Shown piece by piece: positions 11,933 to 22,591 of a DNA stretch of 64,000 nt (the stretch's first letter is position 1; each line of letters opens with the position of its first letter). The DNA comes from Amphiura filiformis. Lineage: Eukaryota > Echinodermata > Ophiuroidea > Amphilepidida > Amphiuridae. The DNA is taken from positions 13,216,243-13,280,242 of the forward strand of contig NC_092642.1 in NCBI RefSeq assembly GCF_039555335.1, in the 5' to 3' direction. The notes beneath the pieces were generated by a model. The model was not told where the DNA came from, ran no database searches, and worked only from the letters and a program-made list of their open reading frames with translations. Position numbers and translations under genes: made by a program.

Positions 11933-13354
11933 TCAGACCTTTTGCAGTTCCTCCATAGTAAATGGACCAGTGTGTATTGGGAGATCGTCAGAGACATTGC
12001 TGTTAAAGAACGTATCTTCAAGGTTTACGTCTTGCTCTGGTTTCCCTAGTAAGTTGGAAAAGTGTAGAAACCAGTTGTCACGACGCTCTTCAGATGTATT
12101 GCCTTTCACTCTAACCACAGGAGCAGATTTGGTGTCAGTTATCTCCCGGAGGAGTTCCCAAGAAGCTGCATGTTTATATTCATGATGGAGGTTGTCAAGT
12201 TCCTCTGTCTTCTTTTGAATAGAGGACTCCAGAGTTTCTGTGTAGGCTTTATCAAGAGTAACTTTGGCCGATTCGAGGAGCTTTTGTGATGCTCGGGTGG
12301 ATCTAGCATTGTGTTTCATAGATGCACTCTTTAAGACATCTCTTGCCTCAGTGACTTTGTCTGATGCAGCAATGTTGTAGGACTGCTTTGATTTTTTAGG
12401 GAGCATCTCCAGTGCAACTTCCTCATTAGCCGCAACTAAGGTATCATAAGTGGTGCTAATATTGGGTTCTTGTAGCTCATCGTGTAGAGAACTGAAGCGG
12501 TTATAGACTGCTACCACAAACTGCTCACCCAGGATGGTGTCTCTGGTAACCTTCTTCCAGTCAATACGTTTCATTGGGTCTTTCATGGAAGTTCTGCATT
12601 TCCGGTAGCTGATTTGACATTTGCATGAAACAATCCTATGGTCCGAGTTCACACCCTCGAAGGAGCTGTATGCACGTGAATTCTTGATTGAGTTGATCCA
12701 CTTCTTTCTTACCAGGACAAAGTCTAGTTGAACTAGTTGGCCATTAGGACGCCTATGTGTCCATAATCTGTTGATGCGGTTTTGAAACCTTGTGTTTGTG
12801 GCTATGAGGTTATGTTCCTGCAGGAAGTCTTTCATGTGGTTGCCATTTCTATTGGTTTCTTTAGCAGGTGTGAAGAGAGCATCCAATGGCCCAAGCTGAG
12901 CATTAAAGTCTCCTCCAATTATAAGTAAGTTATGAGCTGGGATGGCATTAACTGTAGAAGAGAGTTCTTGGTAGAAGGAGATAACAGCTTCTTCAGGTTG
13001 TTCGTTATGTGGACTGTAGCAGCAGAGAACTGTGGATGTTGGATTGCCCAGCAGAGAAATTTCCATAATCCGTTCATTATGACTAATAATGGACATGCAG
13101 GAATTGATGGCTCTTGGTGAGATTAAGAAGCCTACTCCACCAGTGGCAGCATTCCTTTGGTTCTTCCATGCTGAAGAGGTGACTAATCTGTATCCATTCA
13201 GATCTTCCTGCAAGAGGGAGTCATTGTGACAAATCCGGTGTTCCTGCAGACATATGATGTCAATGCCATAATGTGCGGCTTCATGAGCAAGTTCTTCTTT
13301 TTTGGCTAGTGAGTTGAGAGTTCTGATGTTGAAAGTGCTGATGGATAGGATAGG
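11933..13354 (-). pseudogene. LINE apurinic-type endonuclease domain
   Basis: The frame is open from 13354 and reads ISTFNIRTLNSLAKKEEL, IICLQEHRI (metal-binding Glu), LIIGGDFNAQLG (Asp/Asn pair), LDFVLVRKKW and EGVNSDHRIVSC (catalytic Asp-His). These are the signature blocks of the APE-like endonuclease that nicks target DNA in LINEs. The rest of the frame (about 12560-11933) is a lysine- and glutamate-rich linker of the kind found between EN and RT. It ends at a stop after MEELQKV, where the conserved continuation (KSKTPGPD) is in another frame. A conventional ATG-initiated N-terminus is not apparent. Confidence 0.92.
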
Positions 13355-13357
13355 TCA

Positions 13358-14304
13358 TAAATGTGCCTTTTACACAATGTTCAAGGTGAACGCATTTCTG
13401 AGGCACATTGTTCAAAACACTGAGCTAATACAAGCTGTAAATAATTGAGATCAGCATTAAGAATGTAAAGGAGAGAATGGTGAAGGAAGGCAAAGGTATC
13501 TTGAATAGCCTACGGGTTAATACATCCGGCATCTGAATAAAAGCTCAATCAAATTTGCCTAAGATTGATACACTTTGAGCAGGAAAGTGGAAAGTGATAC
13601 TGGTCATCGGGGAATTCCGAATTAGGATGACAAATGGAGCGCTATATTTAGTAATGACATCTAATATCGGGTAAAATATTAAGTGTTTACGACAAACGAA
13701 TGAGGTACGAAGACACGGATATTGAAATCCCAATTTTAATCGTGTCCCATTTATCCATGATACCAAAATAAATACAAACATTTTTCAGTGTACTATTACG
13801 TCAAAATGTAAGCGCTCCATGCAAAATTGATAAATTATGTACAAAACTATAGCAAAACTGATCGGCAGCTAAACATTATTCAAATTTCACCACATTTTCT
13901 CCAAAGCTCTGAAAGGAAATGACTATTCAACCGAACATCCAAGCAAAAAGACGGTATCGCTTGGAATACTTTTACAAGAGCAAAATACAAATCAAGGATG
14001 TTACCAATGGTGGGCCTCACCAACCCCCTCTATGATCACTTGTATTGTCAATCCCACCTCAGGATAAGATGTAGGAGTAAATTATTTCCAACAAAATCAG
14101 GGCTTAATTTTGTTTATGCCGGGTGAAAAACCCAAGTATGTTTAGTACACATAAACACTTGTTGGTCTAAAGTATATAAATTTGGAATGAAAATGAATCC
14201 ATCTGTGAGGTCGAATTTGGGCAAAAATGCTCAGTTTTGGAGAAATTCGGTCACCATAACAACAAGTTTCTTGAGTATTTTTTTTATTAATTTTTAAAAA
14301 TTAC
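13358..14304. other. No gene seen
   Basis: AT-rich sequence after the LINE 5' side. No recognisable ORF, RNA gene or strong repeat was noted. Confidence 0.4.
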
Positions 14305-14665
14305 ATATAGTTTAAAAGGGCATTACGTGATCCACAGCAACATCCCCCCACTTTTCTCAAAAAAAGTTGAGATTTTAATATCACTGGAAACCTTTGGCTA
14401 CATAATGTTTATATACAAAACATTTCTTGCAGATTAATTTGTTTAGCAAAGATATCTTGAAATTTGAATTTCGTTCTGGTATACCAGAACGAAATTACAA
14501 CACATTGTCTATGGAGCAGTGCAAATACACATAATCATGCATAACTCGCAAACGCAAAGTCGGAATCAACTGACATTTTGGGAATAAGCTTTTTTGGGCG
14601 ATATCTACTGAAAAATGAAAATCATAAAAAGAGGATACTAGGATCACGAAATACTTCTTTAATTA
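14305..14665 (+). repeat. Dispersed repeat, copy 2 (partner at 7585-7812)
   Basis: Shares GTTTAAAAGGGCATTACGTG, TTTTCTCAAAAAAAGTTGAG, CATAATGTTTATATAC, TTTCTTGCAGATTAATTTG and TCGCAAACGCAAAGTCGGAA with copy 1. Copy 2 is longer because about 90 bp, including a perfect palindrome (14467-14496), sits between blocks that are adjacent in copy 1, so one copy has gained or lost that segment. Confidence 0.75.
14467..14496. repeat. Perfect 30-bp palindrome
   Basis: The half-site AATTTCGTTCTGGTA is followed at once by its exact reverse complement, with no spacer. It lies inside the extra segment of the dispersed repeat at 14305-14665. Confidence 0.97.
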
Positions 14666-16352
14666 AATGTTGACCAACTTTAATCATTTACACCAAATAT
14701 TGTTGAAAAATGCTCAATTTTGGCCCAAATGTCAAATATTTTTGATGAAAAAAAACCCCGTGTATCTTCAATACAAAAGCAAAACAACAACTGTTTCTTG
14801 GGATTCTCTCCACATGAGCATTGTGGCCCAAATTTGACACAGACGAACTCACAAAGTCTTTGCCCTTCTAAAAATGTATACTTTTATATTCTTTAGACCA
14901 ACAATTTAAACGTTTTGAGGCCCACAAGTTTCCCTAATTCCTTAAATGAATTGTGCTGACATTAATGTCTCGTGGATAAATATTAAAATTTTGTATCCTT
15001 GAAAAGTGTGTCATAAAAACAGAACGGTAAATGCTAATTCATTCATTTTTCACACAATGTCACAAATGGATATATCACTTATGTAACATTTAAAACCTAA
15101 AAAGTTCAACCTGCTTCTAAAATAAAAATGGATTCTTTACCGGTATGCCCCAGTTATTTGCACTATTGCACTTTTTTGACTCACCCTGTATGTGTAATAA
15201 TCTTATGACGCAACTGAATGGAATAATACATATAAATACACAGCCGACATATTTTGTGTTTGTTCGCAATTAGCTTTTATTAAGAGATTTCTTTGGCAAA
15301 ACTCAAAGACACACATTCAGAGGATATATTGAAAGTAAAAATATGTTTTCACCTTCCCAGGATGTCTCGTCACACCAAAACTGTTCATATTATAAAATTC
15401 TTATTACAGAAAAGTATGTGTAGACAATTTGACATGACACTCATTATAATTATGTGAATAATAGTAATTATTTTTTCAATATACATTAAAGAGATATCTG
15501 GAAAAATATGACCATTTTACAAAATTATTCTGTACACACATTACACAGTATGGCAAAGAAGAACGGCACTTGTTCACAGCGTAAACACGGAAGTGGGGTT
15601 CTGACAATCATAACAACAAACCGATAATCTGATTGGCCGATTACGCGTCAAAACGTTGGTCGGCGCAGTGCGGCGCTCTTAAAGGGAACAAAAAGCTCCG
15701 CGTATGTCGGTCATTAACAGGACGCTCGCGTCGATCAGAGCAAAAGACTGCCGTGTTTCCTGGAAGCTAGTATAAAATGTAATCTAAGTTTTTAGCATAA
15801 TATTGTTTGATTTTTTCTTATTAAAAACAAAACAATTTTGTTATAAAGAGGCGAGGGATTATATAAAATAGCACATTTATAAGATACTACAATAAAGAGG
15901 ATGGTCTGATCATTAACATTATTCCATTTCTATCAAAATAAAGATTTTGACCACAGTACAATATCTTTATTTCTTTCAATAACCATGTTAATTATTACGG
16001 CTAGGCTTAGTGTTTCATTAGAATTTTGATATAATTATGTCAAATTGTTTTCAAGAGATGACAAGGTGGGACGAGGAAATGAAGATGCGATCCATCTGCA
16101 ATAAAATGTAATGGAAATCGGATCCTTCTCCTTTAAAAGCGTTACAATGTTACAGGCGCCAAATAATTGAACGTACAGGGGCTTGACGCACACGACGCCA
16201 AATAATTGATATGCCTCTATCTGAAGAAACATTGAATAATGTACATTGTATGAAAGATTACATTTATGTGTGCATTTAGAGTATATGTGCTTATAGTTTG
16301 AAAGAAATTGGTTGGTTTTGATAAGTATGGATAAGTTCCATTTCCAAACTTA
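14666..16352. other. No gene seen; CpG-richer patch near 15590-15760
   Basis: No coding sequence recognised. A short patch at about 15590-15760 has more CpG than its surroundings (TTACGCGTC, GGCGCAGTGCGGCGC, GACGCTCGCGTCGATC) and an ATTGG box (GATTGGCCGATTACG). It could be a promoter fragment or a repeat remnant. No first exon could be confirmed next to it. Confidence 0.35.
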
Positions 16353-16533
16353 GTCATGTACAGGGGCATAGCAAACGGTGGAGAGGGTGGACGATGTTTA
16401 GGGGCCAAGAGCATTCACTGGCACCGAGAAAAAGCGAAATTAAGGAGAACATTTTAAAGGAATAAAGGATATCTTAAAAGGGCCCGCTCTTTGTCCATGG
16501 GCCCAAGGCGCCTGCTACGCCCCTGGTCATGTA
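16353..16533. mobile_element. hAT-like miniature element with 8-bp target duplication
   Basis: The element proper is 16361-16525 and has short terminal inverted repeats, CAGGGGCATAGC at the left and GCTACGCCCCTG at the right. The 8-mer GTCATGTA flanks it on both sides (16353-16360 and 16526-16533), an intact 8-bp target-site duplication. CAGGGGC-type ends with 8-bp duplications are characteristic of hAT transposons. The 165-bp body has no coding capacity. Confidence 0.9.
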
Positions 16534-17954
16534 GGATGAACCATGTAATTGGTAGCTATGTGTTTCATGGCTATATTAATAGGGACGTAAGTGGGGTGAT
16601 TTGGGGTGTGTGCATATAAGGGGTTGAACTTATCGTGGTATGAAGTAGATAAATCATACACACAATGTGGTTTCATTGGTGTTGCTGAAAGCGGTTAAAC
16701 TTCGTGTATGGTTTCAAGATTAACATATAGGGTACGTGTTTCTTGGTAGGCGCGGGTGTGTTAGTATATTGCACGTTTGTTGGGGCGGGAGGGAGAGAGA
16801 AAGTAGGTGGGGTGTGTCTGTCTGGTTTGTTATATTATGCTTGTGGTGTGTGGTATGTGTGTGTACTTGCGTTATATGCGAACTCGCATGGTCTGTACAC
16901 TTTGTAAGTCGGTAACTAAAAATCAACCTTCAATATGGAAAATGTTTTAGTCACTTCACTCCGAATGACCCGCCATTTCAACTGTCCCGAGGCTTCAAAG
17001 TCTAATATTTTTCATTTCTGGTTTATATGTTTCCTTTTGATCGGGTGTACGCACAGTGACTAAAAGGAGTCAATTCATATGTCACAAACTCTCAAGGCCA
17101 CATTGGCAAATAGTCATGGTCAGATAATGTATTTTAAACTGAGCTCAAAAAGAAGCTTATAATTTTTTACTAGGTCATATCTTAAAATCCTGTCCATAAA
17201 AATGAACCAAAATTACACACATGTGTCTCCGATGTCGGTCAACAACAAACGTATCACCTTTCTTTAAAATTAGATCAAGACCTTCAACTTTGTCTAATTA
17301 TGTCATTAAACATGTATCCCTGTCAACTTTGGTCAATGATGTACGTACTAGGTAAATATATTATTGTTTCCACATGGGAATATTAGTCGGGAAAACTTAA
17401 ACTGAAGAGTCAGCAGTTTAGTCTGGGTACTTCAGGTCACCAGTCAACGTTTGATTGCCTATAACTTAATATGGAAATTAGTCAACTGGTAAATAAATAT
17501 TCAATATGGATTCAATTCAAATATTGGTAAGTTATAATAAGTCATGTTAATAGATTTTTTTTTTGCTTTATAAAATGTTCGTCAATTATGATAGTTTAAT
17601 TAATAACTTTTATAAGGATGAGCGATAGATCCTAAAATTCACCTTGTCACTATATGCACATACAGGCTGCATTCTAGATAACTCGCTATAGACTATTTCA
17701 AATCGAGATCGGAAAATTTTGGAAAGCCATGTGTAAATGGCGGGCAAGAAATGTCATGAATCACGATACCCTCTTCAGTGAAAATACCACTTATTTAGCC
17801 AATATCATTATGGTGTTATCAGGAAACATATTTATCGAACACCCCGCTATTTGTCACTTCACAATATGGAACCTATGGAAAGATAAGTGCAAATATTTTT
17901 AATTTTTCGGATTTAGACAAATTGACACTTGTCAACGTAAACATCAATCTCTTA
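16534..17954. other. No gene seen; GT-rich patch
   Basis: From about 16560 to 16880 the plus strand is rich in GGGTGTG/TGTGT tracts (simple-sequence-like), with no gene. The remainder is AT-rich with nothing recognised. Confidence 0.4.
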
Positions 17955-18405
17955 CACAACAGTGTACTTCGGGTATATTTATAAATGCGCTTTTATAAAT
18001 ACGCATGTGACTCATGGGCACGACATGCCAAGAACAGCAAGCTTGACCAAATCCTCATGCAATGACCACCATACATAAAAGGATAGGAACTCGGTAGATA
18101 AATATCATCAAATTTAAGTATTAATTAATTAATACATATTTAAAAACAACATTTTGAAAGTATTTGAAAAAATATTCAACGACGGAAACGTTTACAATGT
18201 AATCACAAAATTGAACAAAGTAGACACTTTTGCTGCACAGTGGTCTCATGTTGTTCCGCCTTTGCATTCAAATGTATAGGAAGACCACCTGCTGTAGAGA
18301 CTTACTGCCTACAAGCTGTTATGGCAGCACGGAGGTGGTACGTGCGTATTTACATGATTTATAAAAGCGCATAATATACTGAATATAACCGACGTACACT
18401 GCACA
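17955..18405. mobile_element. Degenerate inverted-repeat element
   Basis: Both ends, read inward, share CAGTGTACxTCGG, ATGCGCTTTTATAAAT and AATACGCA(T/C)GT in the same order. The arms are roughly 90 bp with gaps. The centre has no recognisable ORF. Probably an old miniature element. The ends are not sharply defined. Confidence 0.55.
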
Positions 18406-19410
18406 AGATGCTTGATCGTGTCTTAATTGAGTCATCCATAAAAAAACGGCCGCTGTTTGTTTATGAAAAGCTTGAAAAGGTCTATTACTGGGCACATTGA
18501 GTTCAACAACCCCATATCTCCCCACTTACCCCAAAAGAATACAGATCTGTGTACCATCAGAAAATTAGAAGTACATAGTGTTTGTGTGCATAAGCTTTCA
18601 CAATGCAGATTCGGTAGTTGGAAAGGACATCGTCCGATTTGTATTATCAGGCTATCGATAACCATACATTATAACACCATATATAGGTGCATAACTCGAC
18701 AATTTCAATGTCCTAGCCAACCGGAAGTTAGAAATAAGTTTTTATCATGGTCATGGATGTATATATTGTAACATACCCGAAACAAGGATGATAGAATCAC
18801 AAGATGCTCCATTAAAGCGTTCTTTAGATGGAAATAATTATAAACATGATCATTATTTTAGATTAATGGTAAAGGGTATTAGTGTAGGATCATGCGGTCA
18901 ACTTTATAATATCAACGTCTCAGTCAAATAATAATCATTGGTCTTGTCATTTCTATGATAAAACTACGTGATAATTGATTCAAATAGTCTCTTAAACCTA
19001 TCTCACACCACAAAATCGAAATCTGGTCAAATTAATTGTATCAATAAATCATTAAATGATCGAAATCAGTAGAAGTTGGTATGAGTTTGGCTAAAACTGG
19101 ATGTGTCATAATGAATATTGTCACAGATCGCATCACAGATGCGAGATTTTGGTAATTCATTATTATTTCATTCAGTCATAATACAGTTAATAGGCCTAAA
19201 GAGTCTCAATCCGGGGTTCCAGTGGTGTGTATGTGGGCCCAAACTAGCATGTACTTTGTGTACCTGTCGTCAAATAACCCAAAAACGGAAACCAAACCGG
19301 TCAAAATGAATTTTCATTATTAACAGTCAGGATGATCAAAGCCTAGGGCTAATTTCAACTATAGTCATACCATTAGGATAGCTATAATACAAGGGTTAGT
19401 AATTGAGATA
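18406..19410. other. No gene seen
   Basis: An open frame at 18457-18771 has no recognisable domain and crosses AT-rich repeat-like sequence, so I do not call it a gene. Nothing else was noted. Confidence 0.4.
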
Positions 19411-19652
19411 TACTGCTCCAAAAAGTATCATTACACTTGAAAAAGTCGCCATGATTTAAACACCAAAAATGTATTGAGTAAATTAATAAGCTCGCTGAAT
19501 GTGGCATTCAATACCGTGAATTTTGACACCTCATTATTCACAGTTTAATATGTTGCATTCAGCGAGTTTATTAATTTGCTCAATACTCCTTTTGTTTTAT
19601 TTTTTTATCATAGCAAATTTTTAAAGTGTAACAATACTTTTTGAGCAGTGTA
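19411..19652. mobile_element. Mariner-type MITE with about 100-bp inverted repeats
   Basis: The left end TACTGCTCCAAAAAGTATC and the right end, read inverted, TACACTGCTCAAAAAGTAT continue as inverted copies through TTACACTT, ATTGAGTAAATTAATAAGCT and CTCGCTGAATG, for about 100 bp per arm. TA borders both sides. The loop is about 40 bp. This is a non-autonomous Tc1/mariner-like hairpin element with no coding content. Confidence 0.9.
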
Positions 19653-19885
19653 TTTTGAATTATTGTTGAACTCTGTGGTATTTATTAACCTAAAAATCAA
19701 TCTCCATTATGTGTTTTTCAGATTGGTTATAACTGTACAATATGTCATAGTAAATCGTAGACTACGTCATGTCAGTTCGTCATCTGTTATATCTTGGTCG
19801 GCATGAAATCCAACATACAAAATTATGTAAACCAACGATCGGCTTACAGTTACATGCGTATGGATCCACCTTTCACTATTTGCCG

Positions 19886-20335
19886 TAGAAGTAGTGATGT
19901 AACAGGATTAATTACCATAGCGATAGGTGAAAAAAATTCTTGAATGTACTGCCCTGCACTATAAGTAAGCTGTACTCATCAACTGCCATGTCCGCCGTGT
20001 GTGCAACATAGATTAAATACAATACCGCTCTTTTCGAAGACACTTATCGAGCAGATGCAAGAAAAACGTACATGGACTTAAACGAATCAGGTCATTATGA
20101 CTATTCCTTTACACCAGAGAGGTGACCGTATTTGCAGAAACGGTTTGGGTTAGGGTTAAGATTAGGGCTAGGTTTAAGGTTACAGTCAGGGCTTCCCGCA
20201 AATACGGTCATCGTCACTCTCATAATCAATGGTGCGATGTATAGTTACAGCGACGGTACGTCTAGTGCAGGGCAATACATTAAAAATTGTTTTCTACTAT
20301 CGCTATGTTAATAAATCTGTTTCACTACTTTTACA
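19886..20335. mobile_element. Inverted-repeat element with telomere-like core
   Basis: Inverted terminal segments of about 70-80 bp share GTAGTGA, ACATAGCGATAG (CCATAGCGATAG on the left), AATGTACTGCCCTGCACTA (left) and AATGTATTGCCCTGCACTA (right, inverted). Inside is a second inverted pair, GTGACCGTATTTGC and CCCGCAAATACGGTCA, enclosing a degenerate TTAGGG-like run (about 20147-20185). There is no ORF. It looks like a nested miniature element. Confidence 0.75.
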
Positions 20336-20339
20336 GTGA

Positions 20340-21230
20340 ATATCGGCAAGGCTGAGAAGACAGCGCATCGAAAGCTCAATCATCCTCCAAAGTTACGGAG
20401 TCAATTTCAGTTGTAGGGTCTGAGGTCATATGATGTAAGTATCATTTTGAAGGAATATAATGTTGTTCTTTGTTTTCGTTGTTTAAAAGGTAAGATTTAG
20501 TATTGAGTTATGTTTCGATTTGTCACTTTAACGTTCACGATTTGCGTACATGTAGGCTATGCCATTAATCTTATCGGCCGCACCATTACGTCAGGCCTAA
20601 AAACCTAGAAAATAAAATAAATTAGAACATTATTTGAACAGTAAATGGGTAAACAGTGGAAGTTAGAGATATCCGTATGTGGAGTTGTGTGAATGTATTG
20701 GATGTGTGTGTAAAGATCTGTGTGTTTTATGTGTCTTTATGTCTGGGTGTCTACATGTATGCCTTTTTGATTGTGTCAGGAGTTATTGATTACATTGTAT
20801 GTACATGCATTTCTCGGTGCTTTTGTTCGTGTGAATATTACCGTCAAAATAAAGAAGAAAACACTAAAAAATAAGAAGGTCGTGCGCCTTGAAAGTGGGG
20901 AACGTGTACGGGGTGTGTTTGTTGGTTGTATGCAGGGGTGTGTTGATGGGGTGTGTTGGTACGGTGTGGGCGTGTTTATACTCAGACAAGATGTATTTAT
21001 ATACAATGCCGTTCACAATAATTATCCTTTGTGAATAAAAACACATAGGTCCCCTAGTAAGGAGGCCTAAGGCAAAAGTGCCAACTCGAACGTGCAAGAT
21101 ATGTGTCTGTATTCACTCACATATTAAGCAGTTTTTAACACTTCACTCATAATGTTGGCAGTTGTATGTGTCATCACATTTATAAATGTGAAGCAAATGT
21201 GGTACGTCACTCTCACTGTGTACCAAGCAA
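20340..21230. other. No gene seen; GT-rich simple sequence
   Basis: Plus-strand GT-rich tracts at 20660-20990 (TGTGTGTAAAGATCTGTGTG, GGGGTGTGTTTGTTGG). The overlapping open frames are products of this biased composition. Confidence 0.45.
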
Positions 21231-21234
21231 ACGT

Positions 21235-21522
21235 TGGACCTGCAATCCGCGAAATTAATAGTTGGCACACTTGCACTAAACAATGGAAATGCGTGCCCTA
21301 TTAAAATTGGGGACGCGGGGGAAACATGCATGCATTATATGTGAAGTACAGACTCCCCTATATCTCACCCTTCCCCACTCCCCATCTTTCAATGTTGGAG
21401 GGTCTCACAGACCTGTTGACAATATGGCTTGGTCCAACATTGAATTGGGGGAGCGGGGGCAGAGATATACCAAAAGACAGGCAAAGTGTGCCAACCTGTT
21501 TTTCGTGGATTGTGGGTACACT
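21235..21522. mobile_element. Hairpin MITE with nested inverted repeats
   Basis: Outer arms: GGACCTGCAATCCGCGAAA ... GTTGGCACACTT on the left match the inverted right end GTACCCACAATCCACGAAA ... GTTGGCACACTT. Inner arms: TATATCTCACCC ... CAATGTTGGA at 21359-21400 match inverted 21430-21470. The whole element folds on itself and has no coding capacity. Confidence 0.75.
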
Positions 21523-21524
21523 TT

Positions 21525-22256
21525 AATACTAGATCGGTGGGTTTCAAACCGTATTATGTGTGGGCGTAAGTAGATGAGTTCACATTTTTAGTTTAACAAA
21601 ATAGAAATTGCCAAAACAAGTGGAAAGCCCGATCTTAATGGCCTATTCAGGGATTTGCTCATCTGGAGGAACGTAAAATCATCAAAATTCAGATTTTGGT
21701 ACCTTTGTCAGTGTCGTATAATTATGTGCATTGTGCATACATAGCCTGCTAGTGGTTAAGTCGAAAGCCGTGTATTAAAGACAAAGTGAGACTTTTTGCA
21801 TTTTTGCTATTCAAAAATATGTCAAAAATACCGGATGACAATTCTAATGACTTATCCATTAAGCAATTTGTACTTATGTTTAATTTATTTACAGTTTCTC
21901 TGGGATCACCTAATAGGCATTTAAGTCAAGCAAATATGAAATTATTCTTGGTTCGCTAGATTGAAAGTTTGAACAGCCTGGCGACAATCTTTGCGTTGTG
22001 CGTAAAATGTGTTACGTGTTGTGTATGGCATGCGTGTTGTATAGTGTGATTTTGTGAAATGCTTATTCGTCCACGAGCTTCCCGATTGTTGCACAATTCA
22101 AATTGGATGTTTCGAGGCACAAAGAGTGCTTGGTAGTTACAAAAGCAACTTCCATTTTTGATCAGTCGAAAATCTGATTTTTTTTTTAAAGAAGCTGAAC
22201 ATTTTTTTTCAGCAGCCATTCAACATCATTGATACTCACTTTTATGCATAAACACC
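21525..22256. other. No gene seen
   Basis: AT-rich, no recognised feature. Confidence 0.4.
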
Positions 22257-22417
22257 TACAGTTTGTCCACTCTGAAGTACAAAGTGACAAAGCGCGCGTA
22301 TACAACGCGTAAACAGTGCGCAGCACTGCGTCCCTGCTGCAGATATGCGTGCCTTCAAAGTCGGCACAATGTGTACGTCCGCGTCAGTACTTTGTACTTC
22401 AGAGTAGACTGACTGTA
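22257..22417. mobile_element. Small TA-bounded inverted-repeat element
   Basis: Terminal inverted repeats of about 28 bp share ACTCTGAAGTACAAAGT and begin CAGT next to a flanking TA on both sides. The GC-richer core (CpG-rich, GCGCGCGTATAC, GCGCAGCACTGCG) has no ORF. Confidence 0.8.
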
Positions 22418-22442
22418 TTTACGAAAAACTAATTCTGTCAAG

Positions 22443-22591
22443 GGACGGCTTCAAAACTCGACTGCTGTTGCCCGGTTTCCCGCCGTTTCCGCCCAGTTCC
22501 GTCCGGTTGCAGCCGGTTTCTATTATTCTAAACAATAGAACGCGGCTCAATCGCCACCGGACAACCAGCAGTCGAGTTTTAAAGCCGCCTC
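22443..22591. mobile_element. Small inverted-repeat element with CCGGTT-rich core
   Basis: The ends GACGGCTTCAAAACTCGACTG and, inverted, GAGGCGGCTTTAAAACTCGACTG match over about 30 bp. The core repeats CCGGTTTC / CCGTTTCC / CCGGTTGC. It lies 25 bp from the preceding miniature element. Confidence 0.75.

Larger units (their letters stand above)
10440..13357 (-). mobile_element. Decayed non-LTR retrotransposon (APE endonuclease + RT)
   Basis: This is a nearly full coding region of a LINE read on the minus strand: an apurinic-type endonuclease (13354 down to about 12560), a linker, then reverse transcriptase and the C-terminal domain (to 10466). The order EN-RT in one polyprotein, with no RNase H or integrase visible, is that of APE-type LINEs. 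The frame is interrupted near 11933 (stop after MEELQKV) and twice in 11700-11930, so the copy is dead. The 5' end (ORF1, UTR) is not seen: a TGA in the EN frame lies at 13355-13357, next to the first conserved EN residues. GC content is visibly higher than the flanks, as expected for an inserted coding element. Confidence 0.93.

Noticed and set aside
15540-15780. Promoter with CCAAT box
   Set aside because: ATTGG and CpG enrichment are suggestive, but no first exon or core promoter could be established.
20147-20185. True telomere sequence
   Set aside because: Only a short degenerate TTAGGG-like run inside an inverted-repeat element.
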